In this document: positions 25,478 through 36,450 of the stretch, piece by piece
How positions within the stretch are numbered: the stretch's first letter is position 1
Layout of the letters: each line of letters opens with the position of its first letter
Assembly: GCF_010093535.1 (NCBI RefSeq)
Contig: NW_022985252.1
Span: forward strand, 1 to 61,760
Reading direction: 5' to 3'
Origin: Lindgomyces ingoldianus
Lineage: Eukaryota > Ascomycota > Dothideomycetes > Pleosporales > Lindgomycetaceae
DNA length: 61,760 nt
Made by a program: the position numbers and the translations under genes
Notes under the pieces: model-generated
The model's database searches: none
What the model saw: only the letters and a program-made list of their open reading frames with translations
What the model was told of the DNA's origin: nothing

Positions 25478-26779
25478 ATGGCCGACTTCGCTTTTATGGG
25501 TCCCATTATTGAGTACACAGTACGATCCCTACCCGTCTCCGGTGTAGGCGACGATCCTCTGGGAATTGCCCAAGTCAGCGGATTCTACGGACCCGGGACC
25601 TGGTCGGCATGGTATTCCACCATCATCGCAGCTTGGATACAGTTGCTGGTGCAGCCGAAAAGGACATTGGATCCGAATTCCTGGTTCTATATTTTAGGCA
25701 TGAATTGGGCAGCAATAGACCTTTTTCGTCAAGTTCACTCTCTTCGCACCGCACAAGAACAAGGCCACTCCCTCGATCTTAGAAAAAAGTTCATGGGCCC
25801 GATTGCAGCGCCATACATGATTGTTTTTTGGGGATCGGTCCATGCTGTTCTTCAAAATGTGGTCGCCTTTTTCGCTACGGTGCTAATTATCACCACGGAT
25901 AAGAAAACCAAGGACGAAATCGACATCGAGGACCTGCGGGCTTGGTTTCGGGTTCTCTTCTCGCGCCGACTGGTTCTGTCCATGGGACTAATACTACCTT
26001 TGACGGCACTATCTGTCTTGTTTTTCAACCCACCACTGCAGGAGGACTTTCCAAAGGAAGAGGAACACTACATGTTCTTTCCCGCTCTTTACTGGGAAGG
26101 AATCAGAGGCGAACATGTCACCAGCGTTTTCTTCGCGGGCTGGGGAGGTCTAGCCTTGCTTCCCATCTTCTTGGTATACACCATTTTGATTCTTCTTCCC
26201 ATCACAGAAGGGTGTTTTCGGCTCGTCATTGCATTCTTACACCCTCCCATTGCACGCATGCAGTCCCTTGTTGCATCCATTAGCTCTTTGCTTGGCCGCT
26301 CACTGCTACTCTCGATTATGGTACTGTGGTTGCATACGTTTTTGTTGCTTTTCAAACGTCCTTTATTTGTTCTAGCGTTTGGTTTGTTTGGCTTACTATT
26401 TTTATGTCAATTCATTGTAGGAATTTTCATGCTTCTGGGCATTATTGGCTTCTTTTTCATCCCTTCAGCGGTTTTGCATTATTTTTTTTATATTCTTAGG
26501 GGGACAAAGGTATCTGAGTCCTGTTTCTTAATGCCATGCGCACCACAGTCGATATATGACTGGGACCAGGCATTCTCCTTGACAGCAGGACTCATCCTAC
26601 TAGTCTTTACAGAAATTGTACCAGGTGTTAGAAAGGGCGTGCGGCTCTTTAAAAGGCTACGAGAGAGAAAAGAAAGTATCTTGGAGTTCCCCCTGGGCGA
26701 TTTGAATGCAGCTAAGCCTGAAGAGGTGGAGATGGCAAATCTAGAGGCTGGTCTTGGTAGTGGTAGCAATCAAGAATAA
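25478..26779 (+). CDS. Multi-pass membrane protein of unknown function
   Basis: A single uninterrupted 433-codon frame without introns. The start fits a fungal context (aagATGGcc). Hydrophobic segments are clear near residues 48-62, 105-137, 166-185, 215-245, 268-290, 293-335 and 365-380, giving about 7-9 membrane spans. Conserved-looking loops include FFNPPLQEDFPKEEEHYMFF and MPCAPQSIYDWDQAFSL. The cytosolic tail is basic then acidic (RLFKRLRERKESILEFPLGD). No enzyme motif was recognised. Codon use looks normal and no RIP stops are present, so it is probably functional despite standing alone between repeat blocks. Confidence 0.75.
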   Translation: MADFAFMGPIIEYTVRSLPVSGVGDDPLGIAQVSGFYGPGTWSAWYSTIIAAWIQLLVQPKRTLDPNSWFYILGMNWAAIDLFRQVHSLRTAQEQGHSLDLRKKFMGPIAAPYMIVFWGSVHAVLQNVVAFFATVLIITTDKKTKDEIDIEDLRAWFRVLFSRRLVLSMGLILPLTALSVLFFNPPLQEDFPKEEEHYMFFPALYWEGIRGEHVTSVFFAGWGGLALLPIFLVYTILILLPITEGCFRLVIAFLHPPIARMQSLVASISSLLGRSLLLSIMVLWLHTFLLLFKRPLFVLAFGLFGLLFLCQFIVGIFMLLGIIGFFFIPSAVLHYFFYILRGTKVSESCFLMPCAPQSIYDWDQAFSLTAGLILLVFTEIVPGVRKGVRLFKRLRERKESILEFPLGDLNAAKPEEVEMANLEAGLGSGSNQE

Positions 26780-27940
26780 GATAGGACCTAAGTGGCGAAC
26801 GTGGTAATTCTCTGGCGGTTACATACCAACGAGGTCTGATTCTGGTATTGGTTTGAGCGAGCCCTCGGAGCCAGCAAGAGCACCAGTAGCGCGGATGGTA
26901 TGAAGTTGCTATAGGGCATAAGAGATCCTTCTTGCTGCGTTCGAGTGGTGTTGATTCTTATTGGACTCAGCTGATTGCTGAGTAGCTGGGTGGTGTGTCG
27001 GTGGTCTTGGGCTAAGTTATTGACTTATTGTTAGCGATGAACTTCAATCAAAGAATTTTGCATGTTAGACATCATAGTCATCAGTGTGAAAGATGGTTTG
27101 AATTCAGACGTCCATTCAGGCAGCTATTATAATCTCAACGTCTATTAACACCCGTTCCTCGGTAGATGAACCTGCAAAGGGTGGAACATCCGTCAATGAC
27201 CGCGCGAGAGAGATCAGCGAACTCATCGCACACAGCTTGAAGCCGCTGGGTCATGAAGTGGCTGAGAGAAATGATCTAACTTCTTCTAGCGGCGGAGTCT
27301 CTGCGCCCAGCTCCGATAGATAAATTACAGTCCAAAACTTATGTAAAGCTCACGTAAGGCCCACATCTCAGGCATCCTGATTCAAGGCGGTATAGCTTTG
27401 AAGCCTCAGGTACCGAGCGGCCTCTTTCTCTATTTTGGACGATATCGCAATCTACACCGGCACCAACGCGAAGAACGACTTAATATAAAATTCAGTTCTC
27501 TCAACGCTTCTAGACTTATCAATCGATTCTTAAATTAATTAGAGCCTCAGCGTAGAGTTGTGGTTTCTACGACTCAATTTTGCTAAAAAAAAAAAAAAAA
27601 AAATGTCTCTCCACTAAACAGGCGGCGGCGCGAGGGCATAATCGTAATTTTTAGATTTAAGGGAAACAACAAGCTTACAAATCCCAATGCACAGGATTTA
27701 TATAAATGTATCTATATCTAGGCATGTAGGCGACGTAAAGATAGCTGTAAAGGCGAGGTACCTGCAATTTATCCAATCTTAGGGGGCGTCCAGCCACCTA
27801 GGGACTAACTCTACTTTAACTTTAAAGTAATACACATTCTGCACACGTCTTCATTTTTTTGTCTCGTTTAAGTACATGTGCCAAAGCTAATCCAGAATCC
27901 CTATAACCCTAACTACATAAAAATTACATTCGTATAACTT
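26780..27940. other. Intergenic relic region with poly(A) tract
   Basis: A partial open frame at about 27115-27323 (+) with NDRAREISELIAHSLKPLGHE looks like a broken coding fragment of unknown family. A 19-base A run lies at 27585-27603, possibly the tail of a retroposed sequence. 27639-27812 is the second copy of the dispersed repeat at 16436. Nothing else was recognised. Confidence 0.4.
27639..27812. repeat. Dispersed repeat, copy 2 (RIP-like changes)
   Basis: Shares ataatcgtaatttttag, gtacctgcaatttatccaat and ggcgtccagccacctaggg with 16436-16600. Most differences are C to T or G to A. Confidence 0.5.
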
Positions 27941-27944
27941 AGAC

Positions 27945-28698
27945 GCTGTGACGGCGCGTACCTCGCCTTAATACTATGGCATAACAACTTGCATTCCGAC
28001 AACATCTTTGTTAATGAGAATAACCCCACAGAGATCACAGGTATTATTAACTAGCAAGACGTGCATCTTAGTCCTGCCTTTCTCCACGTTCATTATCCCT
28101 CTCTAATTAAATACAATAGGGTAATATTACATGGTTTTAAGAAGCCTAAACTGCCTTCAAACTTTGTAGAGTTAGACCTAGTCACAAAAGAAAATGCACA
28201 AAATCTGCACACAGCCCAATCTATCTAGGGACTCTACTAGATATTTATTCACAGACAAGCCCCAGACCTACTACGCATACTCCGCTACCGCGATACTCTT
28301 CCATGTTAGATCATGACTCTAATCAGATCTATCTTTGATGATGTTGAAGCCTATATTCAGAGCTTATTATCGCAGCTCGCAGAACCGGCAATATGGAAAA
28401 CTGGGGTCAAGACTAATAGCCAAGAAGCTGTTAAAGTACCTTGTCCTCTCGTCTACTCAATAAGCTTTCGAAGCAGAAAGGCGAGTTAGCTAGATGGGTA
28501 AAGGACATAAAGCGGAAGGCGCGGGTGATCAAAGAAGTCGGTGCATACACAGGGTGGGATGGAGTAGTTTCGCCGGAGGAGTATAGCATGACGTCCGAGA
28601 AAATAGAGAAAGCTAAGGAGAGGTTTCCGGATGCAGAATCAAACACCCCCGAAGAGCGAGAGCAATGGGCGAACGTTTGGCCATTCAGAGATAGATGA
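27945..28698 (+). pseudogene. Fungal APH-fold phosphotransferase relic (Aim9-like family)
   Basis: The frame reads NLHSDNIFVNENN then ITGII, where the family has an Asp-Trp pair that is here Asn-stop (GAC TGG to AAC TAG). Further Trp-to-stop changes occur in the segment before FIHRQAPDLLRILRYRDTLPC. It continues as SIFDDVEAYIQSLLSQLAEP, shifts by one base near 28450-28460, and ends with GELARWVKDIKRKARVIKEV, TGWDGVVSPEEYS, EKAKERFPDAES to the stop at 28698. The order matches large fungal phosphotransferases around mitochondrial protein Aim9. The N-terminal lobe is absent. RIP-type stops, frameshift and truncation make it non-functional. Confidence 0.7.
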
Positions 28699-28944
28699 AA
28701 TTCGATAACGTATCGCGTGCAAAGGTGTGCAATGTGGGTGAGGTTCGCGACTCGTTTGTGAGCTACGTTACAGGCGATGAGCTTTATGGAAGAGGAATAG
28801 TATCCTTAGCGGTTTAAGGAAATGATGAAAACGATAAGTTGTATCTAGCGCTATGGGAAACCCGTCCGAGCATGATCGCAAAGAGCCTTTCCATTACGGC
28901 AACCACGCCACTCGAGACTCTCACGGTGTGGACGGGCTTGCGAC

Positions 28945-29150
28945 TCTCGCATGAGCTGAGAAGGGGTCATAGGGTAGGCCAGTTGACAAGGTATTGAGAT
29001 TCAGACAAGGTGAATTGAACCAGTGTATTGTAAGGTCTAAGGAGCGAGAGAGAGCTCTAGGGTGACTATATACCGTACAAGAAAGGAGCTAGTCCTAATG
29101 AGTGAATGGCGCAGTACATGGGAATGGTATCGCGTGAGACACGTGCGGCA
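28945..29150 (-). repeat. 206-bp-family solo LTR
   Basis: Inverse orientation: starts tctcgcatgagctg, ends gacacgtgcggca; TSD gcgac at 28940-28944 and 29151-29155. Exactly 206 bp. Confidence 0.88.
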
Positions 29151-29295
29151 GCGACTTGGACTAGCGTTACTATTGAATTCAATTCAATGGCCCGAATCTA
29201 GGAAACTTTATCATCAAGATATTTAGACTATTTTTAGGCCTAAAGATGGAGCCCAGTTCTAGGACAGTTCGTGTGCTGGAGAATGGGCCATCAGA

Positions 29296-29575
29296 ATGAG
29301 CGGCAACCTAGGCGTCCTCTACGCGGACCAAGGCAAGATGACCAAGGCGACGGGGGAGATGTTCGAGCAGGCGAAGTGAGGGAAAGAGAAGGCATTCGGT
29401 CCTAACTACACGTCGACACTAAGCACGAGCAACAATCTAGGCCTTCTCTGCAAGGACCAAGGTACGCTAGCCGAGGCCGAGCACATCCTCGAGCGGGAAT
29501 TGCGAGGGTATGAGGAGGCTCTGGGAGAAGAACTTGTTCGAAAGTACCGGCTAGCAAGAAAAGCATGTCCAGGCT
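29296..29575 (+). pseudogene. Tetratricopeptide-repeat fragment (NLR/kinesin-light-chain type)
   Basis: Two kinesin-light-chain-like TPR units are readable: GNLGVLYADQGKMTKATGEM and NNLGLLCKDQGTLAEAEHIL, joined by KAFGPNYTSTLSTS and followed by RELRGYEEALGEE. An in-frame TGA at about 29377 (Arg codon position) and lack of any start or N-terminal domain make this a relic. In fungi such repeats usually form the C-terminal sensor of NB-ARC/NACHT NLR-like proteins. Confidence 0.65.
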
Positions 29576-29879
29576 AGAGCGATGTACTTAAGCGCTCTCT
29601 CTAGGCTCCAGTCTCTTCTTGACCCCTCGCACAGTGACTGTCAACGTCTTGCAGGCAAGATCGATGCCGTAGGCTTCATCTAGTGAGGACCAGAAGGCAC
29701 TTTTAAGCCTACAGTGATAACAGAATCATCTAAGATTGCCACAATGAAAGATAGCAAGCTGTGGAAATTGGCCATGCGCAACCTTGGTAATAATGTGATT
29801 CAATAGTCATCCGGATAAGATCTTTGTTGTTGGTTGTAACTTAGTTATGCTAGAAGCCGCTGCACCGATTCATTTCCAC

Positions 29880-30305
29880 CAGAAGCGGCAAGCTGTCGCG
29901 CCGTCCAGCTATGTGGTTCTTCCGCCTAGAGGTCGGCGACGAGCTCTTGCTTCAGGGGCAGCTGGCGCAGACGCTTACTTAAGCACCACGCGGCCCCAAG
30001 CACATTACCATTGTAATCAACACCAGCACCGTCGCCGACGTCATCGCTAATATCATCAACATTATCCTTACCGTCCTCTCCATACCATTAAGTTTCCGCC
30101 TCGACATCGGCGTCTCTCTCTAGTAGCAGCCGCACTACCTCACCATGCGCCATCAATGGTACAATGTGTAGGGCCTAAAGTATTTCTAAGTCCTAGCCTC
30201 AACTCTAGGCCCCCTCTTTAATAGCAGACGTACCGTCTTATCATCCCCGATGTAGGCCGCCAAATAGAGAGCGGTAGACCCACCTCGTGTCGTCAATTCC
30301 ATATC
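29880..30305 (-). pseudogene. Ankyrin-repeat gene relic
   Basis: On the minus strand, ELTTRGGSTALYLAAYIGDD and KTVRLLLKRG form one ankyrin repeat (30180-30295). A frameshifted second repeat follows with GEVVRLLLERDADVEAE near 30100-30150. Stops follow. The 5' end is lost where AT-rich transposon sequence begins at about 30305, so a transposon cluster appears to have inserted into or next to this gene. Ankyrin arrays of this kind are common in fungal NLR-like and HET-related proteins. Confidence 0.6.
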
Positions 30306-30487
30306 TGCCCTAATTTTCAGTAGTAACTTTTCTACTACATAGTCTCTTCTAGAGTTGTTATTAATAATCTAATTCAGCTAATTAGTAATTAAGAATTCTT
30401 AGCACTAGAAATTATGTTCTAAACTACTTTAGATAACTTACAACTAATAAATTTTCTTTATAATATTTTTAAGTTTAAGTTTAATAT

Positions 30488-30616
30488 AACATACACTATA
30501 GACTAGTTGCTTACTTACCTAAGTTACTTACTTTTACTAAAACTCTACTAAACTACTCTTTCTACACTAATGTACTCTTAATAACACTACTTAAATGTGC
30601 TAAAAGAATATTAGAT
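30488..30616 (+). mobile_element. Left end of an older pogo/MITE element, interrupted
   Basis: The terminal repeat acatacactatagactagttgc is followed by sequence matching 35373-35485. The element is cut at gata/tagc by the full copy 30618-32480 (TSD ta), and its continuation is visible after 32481 (tagcttacacttta). Confidence 0.6.
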
Positions 30617-30617
30617 A

Positions 30618-32480
30618 ACGTACTTCATAGGCGAGTTGCTCACACACCTGAGTCGCTTACTTTTGCCAAGACCCCACCCTAACAAACTCTATTATAGCCC
30701 ATAACAACCTGCTCTAGCACTATATAGTACAGTACAGCCTAGAATATTATTTAGATACTACCTCTGCTTCTTACTTACACATTTGCGTGTTATGCCTAGT
30801 CTAATTACACTATCTACAGCGCCTTTAGAATAGCTTACCTACTTTAGCTTACACCTGCTTCTTTACCTTCTTCCTATTACTACGCACTTTAAACTCCTTT
30901 AGAGCTATTAAGCGTAGGCTTTCCTAAATTATTAAAGTCTTTTCTGCCTTAATTTACTTTTTTTTATGTAATTTATGTTGTGTAGTAGCCTTATTAGCTG
31001 CTTAAAGCTTAGTAATTTCTTATTACACTAATACTAGCTTATGCGTAATTATTACTACCTTTTTTAAAACTTTTTTAAACACTTTAACTATAAAAGTTAG
31101 TAAACTATTTATATGCTTTTAAATTTTTATTTTTATAAGCATTAATTATAACTTAAGTTCTAAAGTATTGCTTAGGGTTTACAACTACTAGAGCTTATTA
31201 TATATAAGTAGTAGTAGTAATAAAGTGTGTAACTTTATATTAAGGCTTATTATAACTTATTATAAGTTAAAAAAACTAATCTAGCGCCTTAAAACTTTTT
31301 TTAGATATTACTAAAAGTAATTATAGCATTATAAGCTACTTTAAAGCATAGTAAAAACTTTATTTTTATAATATAAGTAATCTAGTTGCGCATAAGGTTT
31401 TTAGCTTAGCACTTATACACTTTTTTTAAAAAAGTAAAATAACTTACATTAAGTAGCTATAAAAAGTGTAATAAGTAAAAAAGCATATAAATAGTAATAA
31501 TCTTATTATTTTTATAGTATTACTAAAAATAAAGTAAGTTGTAGCTCTTATAGCTGTTAATAACTAGTAGATAGTAGCTACTAATAGTACACTTTTTTAT
31601 ATGCATATTAAAGTGCTTTAACTAGTTTAAACTAAGCTAATTAGTAGTCTAGCTGCGCTTAGAAATTATAATAACTTAATTTTAAAGTAGATTTTTTTTT
31701 ATACTAGTTTAAAAAGTAGTTACTACTCTAAAAAATAATAAAAGGCAGAATAGCCTACTTTTTAGCATTAATACCTTAGATAGCTGTTGTCTACTTCTAG
31801 TTGCCTAGCTAGACTGCTTTTAGCTGTTCTTATCTCTCTAAACCTATAATAACTGCTTTAGTAGATATTTAGCTTATTATAAACTTTATTTTGTTAAAGT
31901 TGTACATGTTATTATTTTAGATACTATACTTAGCTTTAATATTCTTTATAAGGTTAAACTAGCTTTAAATTACTATAAGATCTTTATAAAAAGCTTTTTT
32001 ATAGTTATACTTACACTTAAACTTTACTTTAAGCTTTAGGTAACACTTAATAAACATATTAAGCTAGTTTATACTAATATAGCCTATATTACACTTAGCG
32101 TGTAAAGAATTAGCTATATTAGCTATAGCTACTAGCTAGGGGGGAAATTCTTACACATCTAGCTTAAGTATGTGCTAAATAATTACTTACTTCTTATTAT
32201 TATTTAGCTTTTATAAGTTAGCTATATAATTAGCTTAAAAAGGTTATCTAGCGTGTTAGTTACTTATTATTTTTTAAAAAACTTTATAGATAGCTATAGC
32301 GTGTTAGTTAAAAAGTATTATGTTTTATTTAAAAGCTTAAAGTGTAAGCTACATCTAACATTCCTTTAACATGTTTAAGTAGTGTTGTTAGAAATGCATT
32401 AGTATAAAAAGAGTAGTGTAGTAGGGTCTTAGTAAAAGTAAGCAACTTAGGTGTGTAAGCAACTTGCCTATGAAGTACAT
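30618..32480 (-). mobile_element. 1.86-kb pogo/Fot1-type transposon, RIP-mutated
   Basis: The ends acgtacttcataggcgagtt and the inverted copy ending cctatgaagtacat are flanked by TA (30616-30617, 32481-32482). The length of 1863 bp matches the uninterrupted length of the 204-9766 element. The C-terminal, Lys/Arg-rich part of the transposase reads on the minus strand at about 30760-31080; stops are frequent. The right ~600 bp (31860-32480) are shared with the 1.1-kb element at 35350. Confidence 0.8.
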
Positions 32481-32511
32481 TATAGCTTACACTTTAATCT
32501 GTGAAATAAAA

Positions 32512-32696
32512 CGTCGCGTAAGAAGAGCATAGAGACCTAGAATCGCGTACATGGGCCTAGTGTCGCGCCTGTGTTTCGGACAAGCAGCCTAAGACACTTG
32601 GCGCCTAAGCTTCTACTACATAGGCAGGCTCTCTATAAGCCTTATATAGTTAATAGACTTGCTTCTTATTGCTCTCTCTAACTAGCAGTTGCAACA
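32512..32696 (+). repeat. LTR-like insertion (TGTCGCG family)
   Basis: Starts cgtcgcgtaagaag and ends agttgcaaca, with TSD taaaa at 32507-32511 and 32697-32701. It shares the core gtgtcgcgcctgtgtttcgg with 33920-34081 and 37053. At 185 bp it is longer than the 162-bp copies, having an extra stretch near its left end. Confidence 0.75.
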
Positions 32697-32719
32697 TAAA
32701 ATATAACACTTTTAAAGTA

Positions 32720-33440
32720 ACATACACTACAGGCAAGTTGCTTACTTAACTAAGTTACTTACTTTTGCTAAGACTCTACTAACCTACTTTTTTTATACTA
32801 ATACATTTCTAATAATATTACTTAGATGTGCTAAAAGAATGTTAGATATAGCTTACACTTTAAGCTTTTAAATAAGACGCAACACTTTTAAAGTAACATG
32901 CTGTAGCTATGTATAAGGTCTTTTAAAAGATAATAAATAACTAACACACTAAATAACTTTTATAAGGTAATTCTATAGCTAACTTATAAAGGCTAAGTAA
33001 TAATAAAAAGTAAGTAATTATTAAGTACATACCTAAGCTATATGCAGAAAGATTTTCCTCTTAGATAGTAGCTATAGCTAATATAGCTAATTTTTTACAC
33101 GCTAAGCATAATCTAGGCTATGTTAGCATAAACTAACCTAGTATGTTTATAAAGTAGTATTTAAAGCTTAAAGTAAAGTTTAAGCGTAAGTATAACTATA
33201 TAAAAGCTAGTTTAGCCTTATAAAGAATATTAAAGCTAAGTATAGCATCTAGAATAATAACATGTACAACTTTAATAAGATATAATTTATAATAGGCTAG
33301 ATATCTACTAACTATACTTGCGCTTAAAACTTTACTTTAAGCTTTACATAACACTTTATAAACATACTAGCTTAGATTATGCTTAGCGTGTAAAAAATTA
33401 GCTGTTTACTTAGCTTTAGATAATATTCTAGGCTTACTTA
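32720..33440 (+). mobile_element. Left half of another pogo/MITE-family element
   Basis: The terminal repeat acatacactacaggcaagtt follows TA (32718-32719). 32720-33200 matches the left arm of the 35350 element. No matching right terminus was found, so it is truncated or rearranged; the right limit is approximate. Confidence 0.5.
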
Positions 33441-33557
33441 GCGCTTCTTTTTTTTTTATAAACTAACATGTGTATTGTAATAGCTATAAATATCTTCTAG
33501 GATAGTGTTAAAGCAACACTAGATATATTCTTCTTCTAAGAGAGTAAGCTTTATAGG

Positions 33558-33780
33558 TGTAATAAGGTAGACGCCTTGCCTGCTAAGTCGATACTATACA
33601 ACTTTCCCTACTGTACTAAAAGATACGCATAAGAATACTTAAGCTAAGTATTCTCGCATAGTATAATATATATATAGATAATGCAAGGGCTAGCACTAGC
33701 ACTAGCGGTTGTCTCTAGTCTAGCCTAAACCTCTATAAGCGAGAGAAGGCTACGTAGTTAACTGTGCCTACCTTGTTACA
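33558..33780 (-). repeat. 223-bp solo LTR, inverse of the copy at 48902
   Basis: Starts tgtaataaggtag and ends cctaccttgttaca, with perfect TSD atagg (33553-33557, 33781-33785). It is the same length as 48902-49124 in opposite orientation, with RIP-type differences. An internal palindrome gaatacttaagctaagtattc is conserved in both. Confidence 0.9.
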
Positions 33781-33919
33781 ATAGGCTTAGATTCTTCTAT
33801 ACGTTAATACGCTTTTGCTTAAAATAATAGTAAATAAAGACTCTTGCTATTCTAAGCCTAACAATATCTATAGTAGAGTCACACTTAATTGTCTTAGCGT
33901 AATAAAGGCTTGTAAGTAT

Positions 33920-34081
33920 TGTCGCGTAAGAGAGCACATGGTCCTAGTGTCGCGCCTGTGTTTCGGACGAGCAGCCTGAGACACTTGGCGCCAAAGCTCC
34001 CACTACATAGGCAGGCTCTCTATAAGCCTCTTATAGTTAATAGACTTACTTTTTATTACTTCTTAATTAGCAGTTGCAACA
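33920..34081 (+). repeat. 162-bp LTR (TGTCGCG family)
   Basis: Starts tgtcgcgtaagagagc and ends agttgcaaca. Nearly identical in its left 130 bp to 37053-37211, with the right part more C-to-T changed. No clean TSD. Confidence 0.7.
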
Positions 34082-34470
34082 GTTATAGGCCTAGTTAGTG
34101 TAAATTTCTCTATGTTATGTTAATTAAAGCACTTATCTATTCTTTACTTCTTATTATTTGCTTTTATTGTCTCTCTCTTTTTACTAAAGCTATAGATTAA
34201 CTAGTAAATGTTGCTACACTTTTAATAAGTGTTTAACTTATTAATTAATATATGTTTCTACTATAGTACGCGCAGCTTAAATACCTTATGTAAGCTTAAG
34301 GTGTATAGGACTAAATTAACTTAGACGCACTACTATAGCCTAATCTAATAAGTAAAGCACCTGTAATCCCTAATCTTAATATAGCTAACTTAGAGGCTCT
34401 CTGCCTTTATTAGATTAAGGCATTAATATACACACAGCTTTTTTTAAAGCTCTAGGTGCTGTAGAACTAG
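34082..34470. other. AT-rich RIP-mutated sequence
   Basis: No open frame or repeat end recognised; TA-rich with very few CpA. Probably transposon remains. Confidence 0.4.
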
Positions 34471-34894
34471 TGTAAGGCCGAGATGGTGCTTACGTGCGAC
34501 AGGTATATATACTATTCTGTACGCAATAATTAACTGTTGGTTAATTATTCGCACCTTTTTAGTTGNNNNNNNNNNNNNNNNNNNNNNNNNNNNNNNNNNN
34601 NNNNNNNNNNNNNNNNNNNNNNNNNNNNNNNNNNNNNNNNNNNNNNNNNNNNNNNNNNNNNNNNNNNNNNNNNNNNNNNNNNNNNNNNNNNNNNNNNNNN
34701 NNNNNNNNNNNNNNNNNNNNNNNNNNNNNNNNNNNNNNNNNNNNNNNNNNNNNNNNNNNNNNNNNNNNNNNNNNNNNNNNNNNNNNNNNNNNNNNNNNNN
34801 NNNNNNNNNNNNNNNNNNNNNNNNNNNNNNNNNNNNNNNNNNNNNGCACCTTTTTAGTTGTATTAGCGTAGTGGTACAGAGCTCCGTCCTTACA
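34471..34894. repeat. Solo LTR (153-bp family) containing an assembly gap
   Basis: Starts tgtaaggccgagatgg and ends ccgtccttaca, with TSD actag (34466-34470, 34895-34899). It matches 24236-24388 except for the 24-bp tandem unit. 280 N lie inside it, and the 15 bases on both sides of the N run are identical (gcacctttttagttg). Joined at that overlap the element would be 129 bp, exactly 153 minus 24. Confidence 0.85.
34566..34845. other. Assembly gap (280 N)
   Basis: Unknown bases. The identical flanks suggest overlapping contig ends rather than missing sequence. Confidence 0.95.
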
Positions 34895-34899
34895 ACTAG

Positions 34900-35349
34900 G
34901 TGTATACAATAGTAGACTTCTAACTACTTAAGCTAGTAACTTTGTAGGCAAGCAATTAGTTGCTCTACACACTTATTAAGAAGCTTAAAAAGAACCTTTA
35001 CTTAAGTAATAATAACTAAAAGAAGTAGGTATAAATAACTTATTAAGAGGTTACTCTACACCTAGTATTAGAAGGGAATTAGTTACTAGTATACTAGCTG
35101 CTTAAATAGACATAAGGTTATGCTAACATAAAGCTTATTAATCTTAAAGACATTAAGAGCGCGCTTTTTATTAAAGACTTTCTCTACTTAGCTACTAAAT
35201 ATAACTATAAGTAGACTTAACATAAGCTAGACTCTTATGCTTAAGTAGTACACTGCTTAGTTCTTCTAGCTTATATAAAATAAGAAGAAAGGCCTAGAAG
35301 TGTACATAACTTTTAGAATAAAATTAGATAAAAAGCACTTCTGCCTTTA
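34900..35349. other. AT-rich degenerate sequence
   Basis: A faint coding-like run in the + sense (KDIKSALFIKDFLYLATKY, near 35140-35210) is surrounded by stops. It may be a RIP-mutated gene or transposon, not identified. Confidence 0.35.
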
Positions 35350-36448
35350 ACGTACTTCACAGACGAGTTGCTTACACACCTAAGTTGCTTACTTTTACTA
35401 AAACCCTACTAAACTACTTTTTTTACACTAATGTATTTCTAACAACACTACTTAGACATGCTAAAAGAATGTTAGATATAGCTTACACTTTATGCTTTTA
35501 AATAAAACATAAAACTTTTAAAGAAACATGCTATAGCTATGTATAAAGTCTTTTAAAAGATAATAAATAACTATAGCGCTAGAAAACCTTTATAAGCTAA
35601 TTCTATAGCTAACTTATAGAGGCTAGGTAATAATAAGAAGTAGGTAATTATTAAGACTATACTTAAGCTATATACAGAAGGATTTTCTTTTTAGATAGCA
35701 TTTATAGCTAATATAGCTAATTCTTTACGCGCTAAGCATAATCTAGGCTATATTAGCATAAACTAGCCTAGTATGTTTGTAAAGTTTTATTTAAAGCTTA
35801 AAGTAAAGTTTTAAGCGTAAGTATAGTTAATAAATATTTAGCCTATAATAAAGCCTATCTTACTAAAGTTATATGTGTTATTATTTTAGATGCTATACTT
35901 AGCTTTAATATTCTTTATAAAGATAAACCTACTTTAAATTACTTTAGAACCTTTACAGAAAGCTTTTTTATAGTTATACTACGCTTAAATGTTACTTTAA
36001 GCTCTAGATAACGCTTCCTAAACATATAAGGCTAGTTTATGCTAACATAGCCTACATTATGCTTAGCGTGTAAAGAATTAGCTATATTAGCTATAAATGC
36101 TATTTAAAAGGGAAATTTTTATGCATATAGCTTAAGTATAGTCTTAATAATCACCTACTTCTTATTATTACCTAGCCTTTATAAGTTTACTATAGAATTA
36201 GCTTATAAAAGTTGTGTAGTGCTGTAGTTATTTATTATTTTTTAAGAAACTTTATACATAGCTATAGCATGTTTCTTTAAGAGTTTTATATTTTATTTAA
36301 AAGCTTAGAGTGTAAGCTATACTTAACATTCTTTTAGCATGTCTAATTAGTGTTGTTGTAAATGCATTAGTGTACAAAGAGTAGTTTAGTAGGGTCTTAG
36401 TAAAAGTAAGCGACTTAGGTGTGTAAGCAACTTGCCTGTGAAGTACGT
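35350..36448. mobile_element. 1.1-kb non-autonomous element with ~480-bp inverted arms
   Basis: Ends acgtacttcacagacgagtt and ..cctgtgaagtacgt, flanked by TA (35348-35349, 36449-36450). The left arm 35350-35830 is the imperfect reverse complement of 35970-36448 almost throughout, for example atagcttacactttatgc against its complement near 36310. No transposase sequence remains. It is a foldback-like relative of the pogo elements. Confidence 0.75.
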
Positions 36449-36450
36449 TA

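Noticed and set aside
34537..34909. Open frames across the N run
   Set aside because: They consist of undetermined residues.
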